Shown piece by piece: positions 1-7,538 of a stretch of DNA of 64,000 nucleotides. Made by a program: the position numbers and the translations under genes. Numbering within the stretch: position 1 is the stretch's first letter; each line of letters begins with the position of its first letter. Source of the stretch: Streptomyces sp. CBMA152 (GTDB lineage Bacteria; Actinomycetota; Actinomycetes; Streptomycetales; Streptomycetaceae); NCBI RefSeq assembly GCF_014596475.1, contig NZ_MECJ01000029.1:186001-250000 (forward strand), written 5' to 3'. The notes below the pieces were generated by a model that had not been told where the DNA came from, made no database searches, and saw only the letters and a program-made list of their open reading frames with translations.

Positions 1-165
1 GAGTTCGGTGTGCAGGGTCTTGATGGCCACCTGGCGGTCCAGCGCGGCGTCGTACGCCAGGTAGACCGAGGCCATGCCGCCTTCGCCGAGGAGGTCGCGC
101 AGCTGGTAGCGCCCGCCCGCGATGGAACCGCCCGCATAGCGGCCCTGTGCGCCGTCCTGGCTCAT
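1..165 (-). CDS. Serine/threonine protein kinase, N-terminal part (cut by window edge)
   Basis: The reverse strand from base 165 reads MSQDGAQGRYAGG and continues into GRYQLRDLLGEGGMASVYLA and then VAIKTLH. This is the start of a Hanks-type kinase: the glycine-rich ATP loop GEGGMASVY is followed by the AIK strand whose lysine contacts ATP. About 55 residues are inside the window; the catalytic loop and everything after it lie to the left of base 1. The gene is divergent from the complete kinase at 546, and kinase pairs of this sort sit next to the dehydrogenase operon in S. coelicolor as I recall. Substrate and C-terminal sensor domain cannot be seen. Confidence 0.85.
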   Translation of the reverse strand, partial: MSQDGAQGRYAGGSIAGGRYQLRDLLGEGGMASVYLAYDAALDRQVAIKTLHTEL

Positions 166-545
166 GACTGTGCTTCCCCCTTGGCGCGGTGGCCAGTGAT
201 GATCCCTGAAATTTTCTAGGCAAGTCTGCCCGAGGGGTACGACACGTCAAGCCGAGTGCCCGTTCCGTGACCGTACGCGCAAGAAGCGTCTCGTAAGCGT
301 TACAGGAATCGCATCGAATTTGCATGGGTACACGCGGAACCGATTGGATGGCCGGTCCATCCCGATCCGGCGCCCCGCGCGAACGCTGTAGCGTGCACTA
401 CTGCACAACCAGTAGGACGCAGACCAGCAGGGCACACCGGCAGTACCAGCAGGACCAGGCCGCGACGAGGCAGCAAGGCACTGCGCGTGACCGTAAGACT
501 GTAAGGAACCACCGCTGACGCGGCCAGACACGACGGCGAGGACTG
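166..545. other. Intergenic region between divergent kinase genes, no gene seen
   Basis: This 380-bp stretch separates two divergent kinase genes and must hold both promoters. Short open frames here are arginine-rich and look like frame shadows. I see a small inverted repeat (GGATGG, 5 nt, CCATCC) near 346-362 and a GTGCA/TGCAC pair near 392-405, but nothing that identifies a regulator. Confidence 0.5.
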
Positions 546-2291
546 ATGGCACCCGAACCCGAGGGAAACGGCGCCGGGATGGCCGATGCGCAGGATCACG
601 AGTCGTGGGTCGGCGGACTCGTCGGTGACGGCCGCTACCGGCTGACGCACCGGCTGGGCCGCGGTGGCATGGCCGAGGTCTTCGCGGCGGAGGACGTACG
701 CCTGGGCCGCACGGTCGCGGTGAAGCTGCTGCGTCCCGACCTCGCCGAGGACCCGGTCTCCAAGGCCCGCTTCACGCGCGAGGCGCAGTCGGTCGCCGGC
801 CTCAACCACCACGCGGTGGTGGCGGTCTACGACTCGGGCGAGGACGTGGTGGGCGGCCAGACCGTCCCGTACATCGTGATGGAGCTGGTCGAGGGCCGCA
901 CCATCCGCGATCTCCTCGTCAGTGCGGACGCCCCGCCTCCGGAGCAGGCGCTGATCATCGTCTCCGGCGTCCTGGAGGCGCTGGCGTACTCGCACCAGCA
1001 CGGCATCGTGCACCGCGACATCAAGCCCGCGAACGTGATCATCACGCACGCCGGCGCGGTCAAGGTGATGGACTTCGGCATCGCGCGCGCCCTGCACGGC
1101 GCGCAGTCGACGATGACCCAGACCGGCATGGTCATGGGCACGCCGCAGTACCTCTCGCCCGAGCAGGCGCTCGGCAAGGCCGTCGACCACCGCTCCGACC
1201 TGTACGCGACGGGCTGCCTGCTGTACGAACTCCTCGCGCTGCGCCCGCCCTTCACCGGCGAGACACCGTTGTCAGTGGTGTACCAGCACGTGCAGGACAC
1301 CCCGATTCCGCCGTCCCAGACATCGGATGTGGCGCCGCCGGAACTCGACGGCCTCGTCATGCGTTCTCTCGCCAAGGACCCGGACGACCGTTTCCAGTCC
1401 GCCGAGGAGATGCGCGGCCTGGTCCAGTACGGACTGCAGATGCTCCAGGCGCAGGGCGGCCACACCGGCACCTGGAACACCGGCCCGGTCGCGGTGATGC
1501 ACGAGGGCGCCCACACCTCCCCCATGGGCATGACCGCACCGACCACGGCCATGGGCCACCCCATGCACGGGGAGACCTCGCAGTTCCGCGGTCCGATCCT
1601 GCCGCCGATGAACCCGGACGACGGCGGGTACGACGGCGGCTACGGCCAGGGCGGCTACCACGGCAACGGCTACCACGGCAACGGCGGCCGCCGTCGCGGC
1701 GGCCGGGGCAAGGTGGTCCTGTTCGTGGTGCTCGCGATCATCGCGATCGCCGCGGGCGTGGCCTTCGCGATCAACGCGGCGAACAAGAAGGACAGCAACG
1801 GGCCGGCCAAGCACCCGGCGGTCTCCAACAGCCCGTCGCAGTCCCAGTCGCAGACCTCGCCGACCCCGGACGACCAGAGCACCAAGGGGCAGGACCAGAA
1901 CACGACGACCGGCGGCGCCGACGAGGAGCCGACCCACAAGCCGTCGCGCAGGCCGCACAAGTCGACCTCGCCGAAGCCGGGGACGAACCAGGGGACGACG
2001 TCCGGTACGACATCGGGCACGAACCAGGGCACGACCTCGGGGACGACGTCCGGCACGGACCAGGGCACGAGCACGGGCACGAGCTCGGGCACCAGCACCG
2101 GCACCGACCAGGGCACGTCCTCCGGGACGAGCACCGGCACGGACCAGGGCACCAGCACGGGCACCTCGACCGGTACGAACACGGGCACCTCTGCCGGTAC
2201 GAACACGGGCACCACGGCCGGTACGACGGGCACCAGCGCCGGGCCGACCGCCGGGGGTCAGAGCGCCGGCGGCAGCACGCCCAAGGGGTGA
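546..2291 (+). CDS. Membrane-anchored serine/threonine protein kinase with GT-rich extracellular tail
   Basis: This 581-residue protein is a PknB-type Hanks kinase. The glycine loop GRGGMAEVF is at about 38-46, the ATP-binding lysine is K60 in VAVKLL, the catalytic loop HRDIKPANV starts at 156 with D158, and DFG starts at 176. The kinase domain ends near residue 290 and is followed by a Gly/Tyr-rich linker. A single membrane helix (VVLFVVLAIIAIAAGVAFAI) lies near 390-410, so the C terminus is outside the cell. That tail has no PASTA domains; from about 478 to 565 it is a low-complexity GTxxGT array rich in Thr, Ser, Asn and Gln. ATG 546 is used; an in-frame ATG at 579 would also keep the whole kinase domain. 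The role is inferred to be signalling from the envelope; no ligand or substrate is evident. Confidence 0.9.
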   Translation: MAPEPEGNGAGMADAQDHESWVGGLVGDGRYRLTHRLGRGGMAEVFAAEDVRLGRTVAVKLLRPDLAEDPVSKARFTREAQSVAGLNHHAVVAVYDSGEDVVGGQTVPYIVMELVEGRTIRDLLVSADAPPPEQALIIVSGVLEALAYSHQHGIVHRDIKPANVIITHAGAVKVMDFGIARALHGAQSTMTQTGMVMGTPQYLSPEQALGKAVDHRSDLYATGCLLYELLALRPPFTGETPLSVVYQHVQDTPIPPSQTSDVAPPELDGLVMRSLAKDPDDRFQSAEEMRGLVQYGLQMLQAQGGHTGTWNTGPVAVMHEGAHTSPMGMTAPTTAMGHPMHGETSQFRGPILPPMNPDDGGYDGGYGQGGYHGNGYHGNGGRRRGGRGKVVLFVVLAIIAIAAGVAFAINAANKKDSNGPAKHPAVSNSPSQSQSQTSPTPDDQSTKGQDQNTTTGGADEEPTHKPSRRPHKSTSPKPGTNQGTTSGTTSGTNQGTTSGTTSGTDQGTSTGTSSGTSTGTDQGTSSGTSTGTDQGTSTGTSTGTNTGTSAGTNTGTTAGTTGTSAGPTAGGQSAGGSTPKG

Positions 2292-2360
2292 CGTCCGGGG
2301 CGCGCCGGCCGCTGTGCGGCCTCGCGCCCAACGGTGGCTGAACGCCGGGCTGTTCGGGAT

Positions 2361-3539
2361 CTAGCCCGCGAACGCCTCGCAGACCGCCTCGTATTCGCTG
2401 GTCCACCAGACCGCCAGGGCCGACGCCGCGGGAAACTGCGGGTCGGCCCTTCGGTCGTGGAGCTGGTAGCGCCAGCGCAGGATCCAGAAGTCGTTGAGCC
2501 GTTCCCACCACACGCGGTGGACGGCGGCGGCGAGTTCGGCCGGGTCGGCGCCGGTCGCGCGCCGGTACGCCCGGGCGTACGCGCGTACCTTGTCCAGCTC
2601 CAACTCCCCGGCCGGGCGGACGAAGAAGATCACGGCGGCCCGCACCGCCTCTTCGGCGCGGGGCTGCACGCCGAGGCGGTCCCAGTCGACGATCGCGGCC
2701 GGTTCCTTGCCCTGGTAGAGCAGGTTCAGCGGGTGGAAGTCGCCGTGCACCCAGCCGCCGGCGGGCTGGGCGGGCGGGCGGCGGTGGGCGTGCTCCTCGA
2801 TGAGGACGCGGCGTTCGCGCAGCCGGTGTTCGGCGAGCTCGTCGAAGGAGTCGCGGGGGCGGCGTCGGCGGGTGCGGGCGAGCAGGTCGTCGATGAGGGC
2901 GAAGGTGTCGGCGGGGTCGGCGCTGGCGTGGGTGGCGGGGTGGGCGTCCGCCGGTGCGCTTGTGTGCGCGCCTGTATGTGCGGTTGTTTGCGAGTGCGTG
3001 TGTGCATGCGCCTGGGCGGGCAGTTGTACGCCCGCGTATGCGCGCGGCTGTGCGCCCCTTTGCGCCCCCGTCTGCGGGTCCGTGTGCGCGCCCGCCTGCT
3101 GGTCCGCCGGTGCCGCCGGGGTGCGCCCCTCCATGACCTCTTCCAGGCAGGTGTGGACGAGGCCGAGCAGTGCGCCGAGCCGCCGGGAGCCGACGGCGCC
3201 GAGCTGGGCGCCGTCGCGGTGGCGGCCGTGGACCCATGGGTGCAGGGCGTAGCAGCGGCCGCCCAGCACCGTGACAGTCTCGCCGTCGTCGTCCGGCACC
3301 GGGGGTGCGACGGGGACGCCGAGGGTCTGGAGGCGGAGGGTGGCGTCGTGCTGGCGGGCGATGGCCTGGTGGTCGCCGTCGAGGTGGTGCTTGAGGAAGT
3401 ACTCGCCCCGGGTGGTGGCGAGCCGGTAACCGCGGTTGAGGAGGCCCTGGGCGACGGGTTCGCAGGCCAGCGGCTCGCCCAGCGAGGCGTATCGGCGCAG
3501 CAGGTCCCTCACGGGCGGGGTTGCATATGAGCGCGGCAC
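2361..3539 (-). CDS. Phosphotransferase-fold (APH/choline kinase-like) protein with a low-complexity insertion
   Basis: The 392-residue product has the aminoglycoside phosphotransferase fold. The catalytic loop WVHGDFHPLN is at 263-272 and the metal-binding IVDWDRLG is at 283-290; the N-lobe YFLKHH supplies a plausible ATP lysine near 50. Such proteins phosphorylate small hydroxyl compounds; no resistance role can be deduced. Unusually, residues 138-211 between the N-lobe helices and the catalytic loop are a run of His, Ala, Thr, Gln and Pro with repeated AHT/GAQ units, as though expanded by DNA slippage. Related proteins lack such an insertion as far as I know. The gene converges on the kinase gene that ends at 2291. 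Confidence 0.78.
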   Translation of the reverse strand: MPRSYATPPVRDLLRRYASLGEPLACEPVAQGLLNRGYRLATTRGEYFLKHHLDGDHQAIARQHDATLRLQTLGVPVAPPVPDDDGETVTVLGGRCYALHPWVHGRHRDGAQLGAVGSRRLGALLGLVHTCLEEVMEGRTPAAPADQQAGAHTDPQTGAQRGAQPRAYAGVQLPAQAHAHTHSQTTAHTGAHTSAPADAHPATHASADPADTFALIDDLLARTRRRRPRDSFDELAEHRLRERRVLIEEHAHRRPPAQPAGGWVHGDFHPLNLLYQGKEPAAIVDWDRLGVQPRAEEAVRAAVIFFVRPAGELELDKVRAYARAYRRATGADPAELAAAVHRVWWERLNDFWILRWRYQLHDRRADPQFPAASALAVWWTSEYEAVCEAFAG

Positions 3540-3554
3540 GCGCCAGATGTTAGA

Positions 3555-4007
3555 TCACGCGGCGTTGCGCAGGTGTCGCTCTGGGGAATAGTCCAGGGAG
3601 TGGACGGTTACGAACTGGGGTTCGATACGGAGGTAGACCGGGTCGAAGTCCTCGCCGTCCACGTGGCGGGGGGCCGGGCCGAACATATCCAGTTCTGCGG
3701 GGGTGGGGGTGACGGGTTCGGCGGTGCCGGTGAACTGGACGGACCAGAGGTGGGTGGCGGGTGTGGCGGCGCTGTTGGGTGTGGCCGCCGTTTCGCCCGC
3801 GCAAAGGTTGTCGGCGCCGTACGCCACGACGCTGCCCGCGCAGGCTTCGTGGTAGCCGAGGGCCGCGTGGATGCGGAGGATGACGCGGCCGTCGACCACG
3901 ATGTGCCTGGCCGGGGCCACGAAGGGGAGGGCTCGCATGCTGGTGGCTATGCGGCCGTACGAGACTCGGTGGAGGAGGTCGAGTGCGCGGGTTTCCTCGG
4001 TGGACAT
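3555..4007 (-). CDS. Pyridoxamine 5'-phosphate oxidase family (NimA-like) flavin-binding protein
   Basis: This 150-residue protein opens with ALDLLHRVSYGRIATSMRALPFVAPARHIVVDGRVILRIH when read through (residues about 8-47). That is the split-barrel FMN-binding pattern of small PPOX/NimA-like proteins, in which the RIA strand and the following P-V strand line the flavin. Members are putative flavin-dependent reductases or redox-protective proteins; the substrate is unknown here. The gene lies downstream of the response regulator on the same strand but is separated from it by a 385-bp composite repeat, so co-transcription is unlikely. It is 15 bp upstream of the phosphotransferase-fold gene start (3539) and may be co-transcribed with it. 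Confidence 0.8.
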   Translation of the reverse strand: MSTEETRALDLLHRVSYGRIATSMRALPFVAPARHIVVDGRVILRIHAALGYHEACAGSVVAYGADNLCAGETAATPNSAATPATHLWSVQFTGTAEPVTPTPAELDMFGPAPRHVDGEDFDPVYLRIEPQFVTVHSLDYSPERHLRNAA

Positions 4008-4122
4008 GGGTCCACTCTCGTGCCGGTGCTACACCCTCCGACAGTGCCGGGGGCCCCTGTGGGGCGGGCCCTAGGTCCCGAATGTGCGTTGCGGCAGCAG
4101 GAGCGCCTGCGGCGGGCGATTT

Positions 4123-4391
4123 CCCCACCCCGCCCCTTCCCGAAAGCCTCCGGCGGATGTCGTTCGTCTGGCCGCCGGTGGGGGCTTGTCGCGCAGTTCC
4201 CCGCGCCCCTTGATGGGCCCTTCGGGCCCTCCTTAGGGGCGCGGGGAACTGCGCGAGCAACCCAGCATGATCCGCAGGCAAACAGGGGCCGCAGGGGCGG
4301 AGCCCCTGCATGGGGTCCGGGGGCCACGCCCCCGGGAGGTCACCTTCACCCTCCCCCACCCCCGGAGGGTTTAGGGAAGGGGCGGGGTGGG
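4123..4391. repeat. Composite palindromic intergenic repeat, copy 1
   Basis: Three blocks are nested here. An outer block (CCCCACCCC, CCCTTCCCGAAAGCCTCCGG) starts at 4123 and reappears in inverse orientation at about 4359-4391 (GGGTTTAGGGAAGGGGCGGG). The inner block at 4186-4267 is a long hairpin whose arms carry GCGCAGTTCCCCGCGCCCC and its complement around a GGGCCC/GGGCCC loop. A GC-rich inverted repeat at 4290-4340 makes up the rest. The same blocks recur at 25296, 30640, 36684, 43228, 45181, 46157, 49903 and 53627. There is no coding potential. Confidence 0.85.
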
Positions 4392-4392
4392 G

Positions 4393-5070
4393 TCAATGCC
4401 GCTCGGCCTGCAGTCGCGCCACATACGCCGCCGCCTGGGACCTGCGTTCCATTCCCAGTTTCGACAGCAGTGACGACACGTAATTCTTGATCGTCTTCTC
4501 GGCCAGGTGCAGCCGTTCGCCGATGACCCGGTTCGTCAGGCCCTCGCCGATCAGGTCGAGGATCTTGCGTTCCTGCTCCGTCAGGTTCGACAGGCGGTCG
4601 TCGCCCTTGCGGGCGCCGCCGTCGCGGAGGCGTTCCAGGACGCGGGCGGTCGCGACCGGGTCGAGGAGCGATTTGCCGGCCGCCACGTCGCGTACGGCCG
4701 AGAGCAGTTCGCTGCCCCGGATCGCCTTGAGGACGTAACCGGACGCACCGGCCATAATCGCGTCAAACAGGGCCTCGTCATCGGCGAACGACGTGAGCAT
4801 CAGGCATTTGATGTCCTCGTTCTGTGACCGGATCTCGCGGCAGACCTCCACGCCGCTGCCGTCCGGCAGCCGGACGTCGAGCACCGCCACGTCCGGACGG
4901 GTCGCGGGGATCCTGACCAGGGCATCCGCCGCGGTGCCGGCCTCGCCGACCACCTCGATGTCGTCCTCTACGGAGAGCATTTCGTGGACGCCACGGCGGA
5001 CCACTTCGTGGTCGTCGAGCAGGAATACGGTGATTTTGCCTGTTTCGCGCACGGAATCAGTCTCACACAT
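4393..5070 (-). CDS. NarL/LuxR-family two-component response regulator
   Basis: The 225-residue product has a receiver domain (FLLDDHEVVRRG near 15-27, phospho-acceptor D65 in VAVLDVRLPDGSG, conserved K in YVLKAIRG) followed by a LuxR-type helix-turn-helix (LTEQERKILDLIGEGLTNR, then LAEKTIKNYVSSLLSKLGMERR) near 160-220. This is the DevR/DosR-like architecture. The start at ATG 5070 is preferred over a longer frame to 5196, because upstream residues are unlike the family and a GGAAGAGCG stretch precedes the ATG. No histidine kinase gene is adjacent. The gene is divergent from the dehydrogenase operon, with a shared 325-bp control region, so it may regulate that operon; this is inference from position. 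Confidence 0.88.
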   Translation of the reverse strand: MCETDSVRETGKITVFLLDDHEVVRRGVHEMLSVEDDIEVVGEAGTAADALVRIPATRPDVAVLDVRLPDGSGVEVCREIRSQNEDIKCLMLTSFADDEALFDAIMAGASGYVLKAIRGSELLSAVRDVAAGKSLLDPVATARVLERLRDGGARKGDDRLSNLTEQERKILDLIGEGLTNRVIGERLHLAEKTIKNYVSSLLSKLGMERRSQAAAYVARLQAERH

Positions 5071-5395
5071 TCGCTCTTCCCGTGCCGCAGGTGACCGGGA
5101 TAACGTGCCGTTGTTCCGGCGGCCTGCAAGGCTGTCATCAGTGCTGTGACCAGTGGTTGTTCCCCGCTTTCCGGATTTACTTGGAAATCCAAGCAAAATC
5201 GCAGGTCAAATGGGGTTTCGCAGTAATGCGCAGCACTGGGTAACGTGCCTATGACAGGGCGCTCGCCGGGGCACCTGTCACGCCTGTCCCGGCGAGGCGC
5301 ACCCACCCCCGTGCACCCGCGACCGGAAGCAGGCGAGGAGCCGCAACTGGCCACACCGGCGAACCCGGGGGCCGGACAGACGGAGGAGCACGCAC
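5071..5395. promoter_or_regulatory. Divergent control region between response regulator and dehydrogenase operon
   Basis: This 325-bp non-coding stretch must carry promoters for both directions. The clearest element is the perfect inverted repeat CTTGGAAATCCAAG at 5180-5193 (6-bp arms, AA centre) in a relatively AT-rich patch from about 5175 to 5240. A strong ribosome-binding site GGAGGAG lies just before the GTG at 5396. Confidence 0.5.
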
Positions 5396-6547
5396 GTGAC
5401 CGTGGAGAGCACTGCCGCGCGCAAACCGCGACGCAGCAGCAAGCGCACCGGTAGCAGCGCCGGGAAGGCTGTCGCCGATCCCCAGCTCGTACAGCTGCTG
5501 ACGCCCGAGGGCGAGCGGGTCGAGCACCCTGACTACGACGTTGACCTGAGCCCCGAGGAGCTGCGCGGTCTCTACCGCGACATGGTGCTGACCCGGCGTT
5601 TCGACGCCGAGGCCACCGCACTGCAGCGCCAGGGCGAGCTGGGTCTGTGGGCCTCGCTGCTGGGCCAGGAGGCCGCCCAGATCGGCTCCGGCCGCGCGCT
5701 GCGCGACGACGACTACGTGTTCCCCACGTACCGAGAGCACGGCGTCGCCTGGTGCCGCGGAGTCGACCCCACCAATCTGCTCGGCATGTTCCGCGGCGTG
5801 AACCACGGCGGCTGGGACCCCAACAGCAACAACTTCCACCTGTACACGATCGTCATCGGCTCGCAGACGCTGCACGCGACCGGTTACGCCATGGGTGTGG
5901 CCAAGGACGGCGCGGACTCGGCGGTCATCGCCTACTTCGGCGACGGCGCCTCCAGCCAGGGCGATGTCGCGGAATCGTTCACGTTCTCCGCCGTCTACAA
6001 CGCCCCGGTCGTGTTCTTCTGCCAGAACAACCAGTGGGCGATCTCGGAGCCGACCGAGAAGCAGACCCGGGTGCCGCTCTACCAGCGCGCCCAGGGCTAC
6101 GGCTTCCCGGGCGTCCGGGTCGACGGCAACGACGTCCTGGCGTGCCTGGCCGTGACCCGGTCCGCCCTTGAGCGCGCCCGGCGCGGCGAGGGCCCGACCC
6201 TGGTCGAGGCGTTCACGTACCGGATGGGCGCGCACACCACCTCCGACGACCCCACGAAGTACCGGGCCGACGAGGAGCGCGAGGCGTGGGAGGCCAAGGA
6301 CCCGATCCTGCGGCTGCGCACCTACCTGGAGAAGGCGGGCCACGCCGACGAGGCCTTCTTCGCCTCCCTGGAGGAGGAGTCGGAGACGCTCGGCAAGCGT
6401 GTGCGCGAGGCGGTGCGGGCGATGCCCGACCCCGACCGGATGGCGATCTTCGAGAACATCTACGCCGACGGGCACGCGCTCGTCGACGAGGAGCGGGCCC
6501 AGTTCGCGGCCTACCAGGCGTCGTTCGCGGACGGGGAGGGCAAGTAG
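5396..6547 (+). CDS. bkdA: 2-oxo acid dehydrogenase E1 component, alpha subunit (branched-chain or pyruvate type)
   Basis: This 383-residue protein is the thiamine-diphosphate-binding alpha subunit of a two-subunit E1. The ThDP motif runs from GDGASSQGD at about residue 182 to the QNNQW motif near 210. The substrate-channel segment (FPTYREHGVAWCRG) and the GxxHxTSDDPTKYR phosphorylation-loop region are also present. With E1 beta and E2 it would decarboxylate a 2-oxo acid to an acyl-CoA, feeding branched-chain fatty acid precursors or acetyl-CoA. GTG 5396 follows GGAGGAG. In S. coelicolor the syntenic genes are annotated as branched-chain keto acid dehydrogenase, as I recall. Automated pipelines often call it pdhA, and the substrate cannot be settled by eye. 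Confidence 0.9.
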   Translation: MTVESTAARKPRRSSKRTGSSAGKAVADPQLVQLLTPEGERVEHPDYDVDLSPEELRGLYRDMVLTRRFDAEATALQRQGELGLWASLLGQEAAQIGSGRALRDDDYVFPTYREHGVAWCRGVDPTNLLGMFRGVNHGGWDPNSNNFHLYTIVIGSQTLHATGYAMGVAKDGADSAVIAYFGDGASSQGDVAESFTFSAVYNAPVVFFCQNNQWAISEPTEKQTRVPLYQRAQGYGFPGVRVDGNDVLACLAVTRSALERARRGEGPTLVEAFTYRMGAHTTSDDPTKYRADEEREAWEAKDPILRLRTYLEKAGHADEAFFASLEEESETLGKRVREAVRAMPDPDRMAIFENIYADGHALVDEERAQFAAYQASFADGEGK

Positions 6548-6549
6548 CC

Positions 6550-7530
6550 ATGACCGTACAGAAGCTTCCCATCGCCAAGGCGATCAACGAATCGTTGCGC
6601 AAGGCCATGGAGACCGACCCCAAGGTCCTCATCATGGGCGAGGACGTCGGCAAGCTCGGCGGCGTCTTCCGGGTCACCGACGGACTGCAGAAGGACTTCG
6701 GCGAGGGCCGGGTCATCGACACGCCGCTCGCCGAGTCCGGCATCGTCGGCACCGCGATCGGCCTGGCCCTGCGCGGCTACCGCCCGGTCGTGGAGATCCA
6801 GTTCGACGGCTTCGTCTTCCCGGCGTACGACCAGATCGTCACCCAGCTCGCGAAGATGCACGCCCGCGCGCTCGGCAAGATCAAGCTGCCGGTCGTCATC
6901 CGTATCCCCTACGGCGGCGGCATCGGCGCGGTCGAGCACCACAGCGAGTCGCCCGAGGCGCTGTTCGCGCACGTCCCGGGCCTGAAGGTGGTCTCGCCCT
7001 CGAACGCGTCGGACGCGTACTGGATGATGCAGCAGGCCATCCAGAGCGACGACCCGATCATCTACTTCGAGCCGAAGCGGCGTTACTGGGACAAGGGCGA
7101 GGTCGACACCGACGCCATCCCCGGCCCGCTGCACAAGGCCCGTACGGTCCGCGAGGGTTCGGACCTGACCCTGGTCGCGTACGGCCCGATGGTGAAGGTC
7201 TGCCAGGAGGCGGCCGCCGCGGCTCAGGAGGAGGGCAAGTCGGTCGAGGTCGTGGACCTGCGCTCGATGTCCCCGATCGACTTCGACGCGGTGCAGGCGT
7301 CGGTGGAGAAGACGGGCCGTCTGGTGGTCGTCCACGAGGCGCCGGTCTTCTACGGCGCGGGCGCGGAGATCGCCGCGCGGATCACCGAGCGCAGCTTCTA
7401 CCACCTGGAGGCCCCGGTGCTCCGGGTCGGCGGCTACCACGCCCCGTACCCGCCGGCGCGCCTGGAGGAGGAGTACCTGCCGGGCCTTGACCGGGTGCTC
7501 GACGCCGTCGACCGCTCGCTGGCGTACTGA
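6550..7530 (+). CDS. bkdB: 2-oxo acid dehydrogenase E1 component, beta subunit
   Basis: The 326-residue product starts MTVQKLPIAKAINESLRKAM, two bases after the alpha-subunit stop, with GGGGAGGG upstream. It has the transketolase pyrimidine-binding domain (MGEDVGKLGGVFRVTDGL near 30-48, ESGIVGTAIGLALRGYRPVVEIQ) and a C-terminal transketolase domain (VAYGPMVKVCQEAAAAA, VVDLRSMSPIDFDAV). These form the heterotetrameric E1 with the alpha subunit. A longer open frame beginning at 6286 is an out-of-family extension and is rejected. Tight spacing on both sides shows an operon with E1 alpha and E2. Confidence 0.92.
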   Translation: MTVQKLPIAKAINESLRKAMETDPKVLIMGEDVGKLGGVFRVTDGLQKDFGEGRVIDTPLAESGIVGTAIGLALRGYRPVVEIQFDGFVFPAYDQIVTQLAKMHARALGKIKLPVVIRIPYGGGIGAVEHHSESPEALFAHVPGLKVVSPSNASDAYWMMQQAIQSDDPIIYFEPKRRYWDKGEVDTDAIPGPLHKARTVREGSDLTLVAYGPMVKVCQEAAAAAQEEGKSVEVVDLRSMSPIDFDAVQASVEKTGRLVVVHEAPVFYGAGAEIAARITERSFYHLEAPVLRVGGYHAPYPPARLEEEYLPGLDRVLDAVDRSLAY

Positions 7531-7538
7531 GGAGTCCC

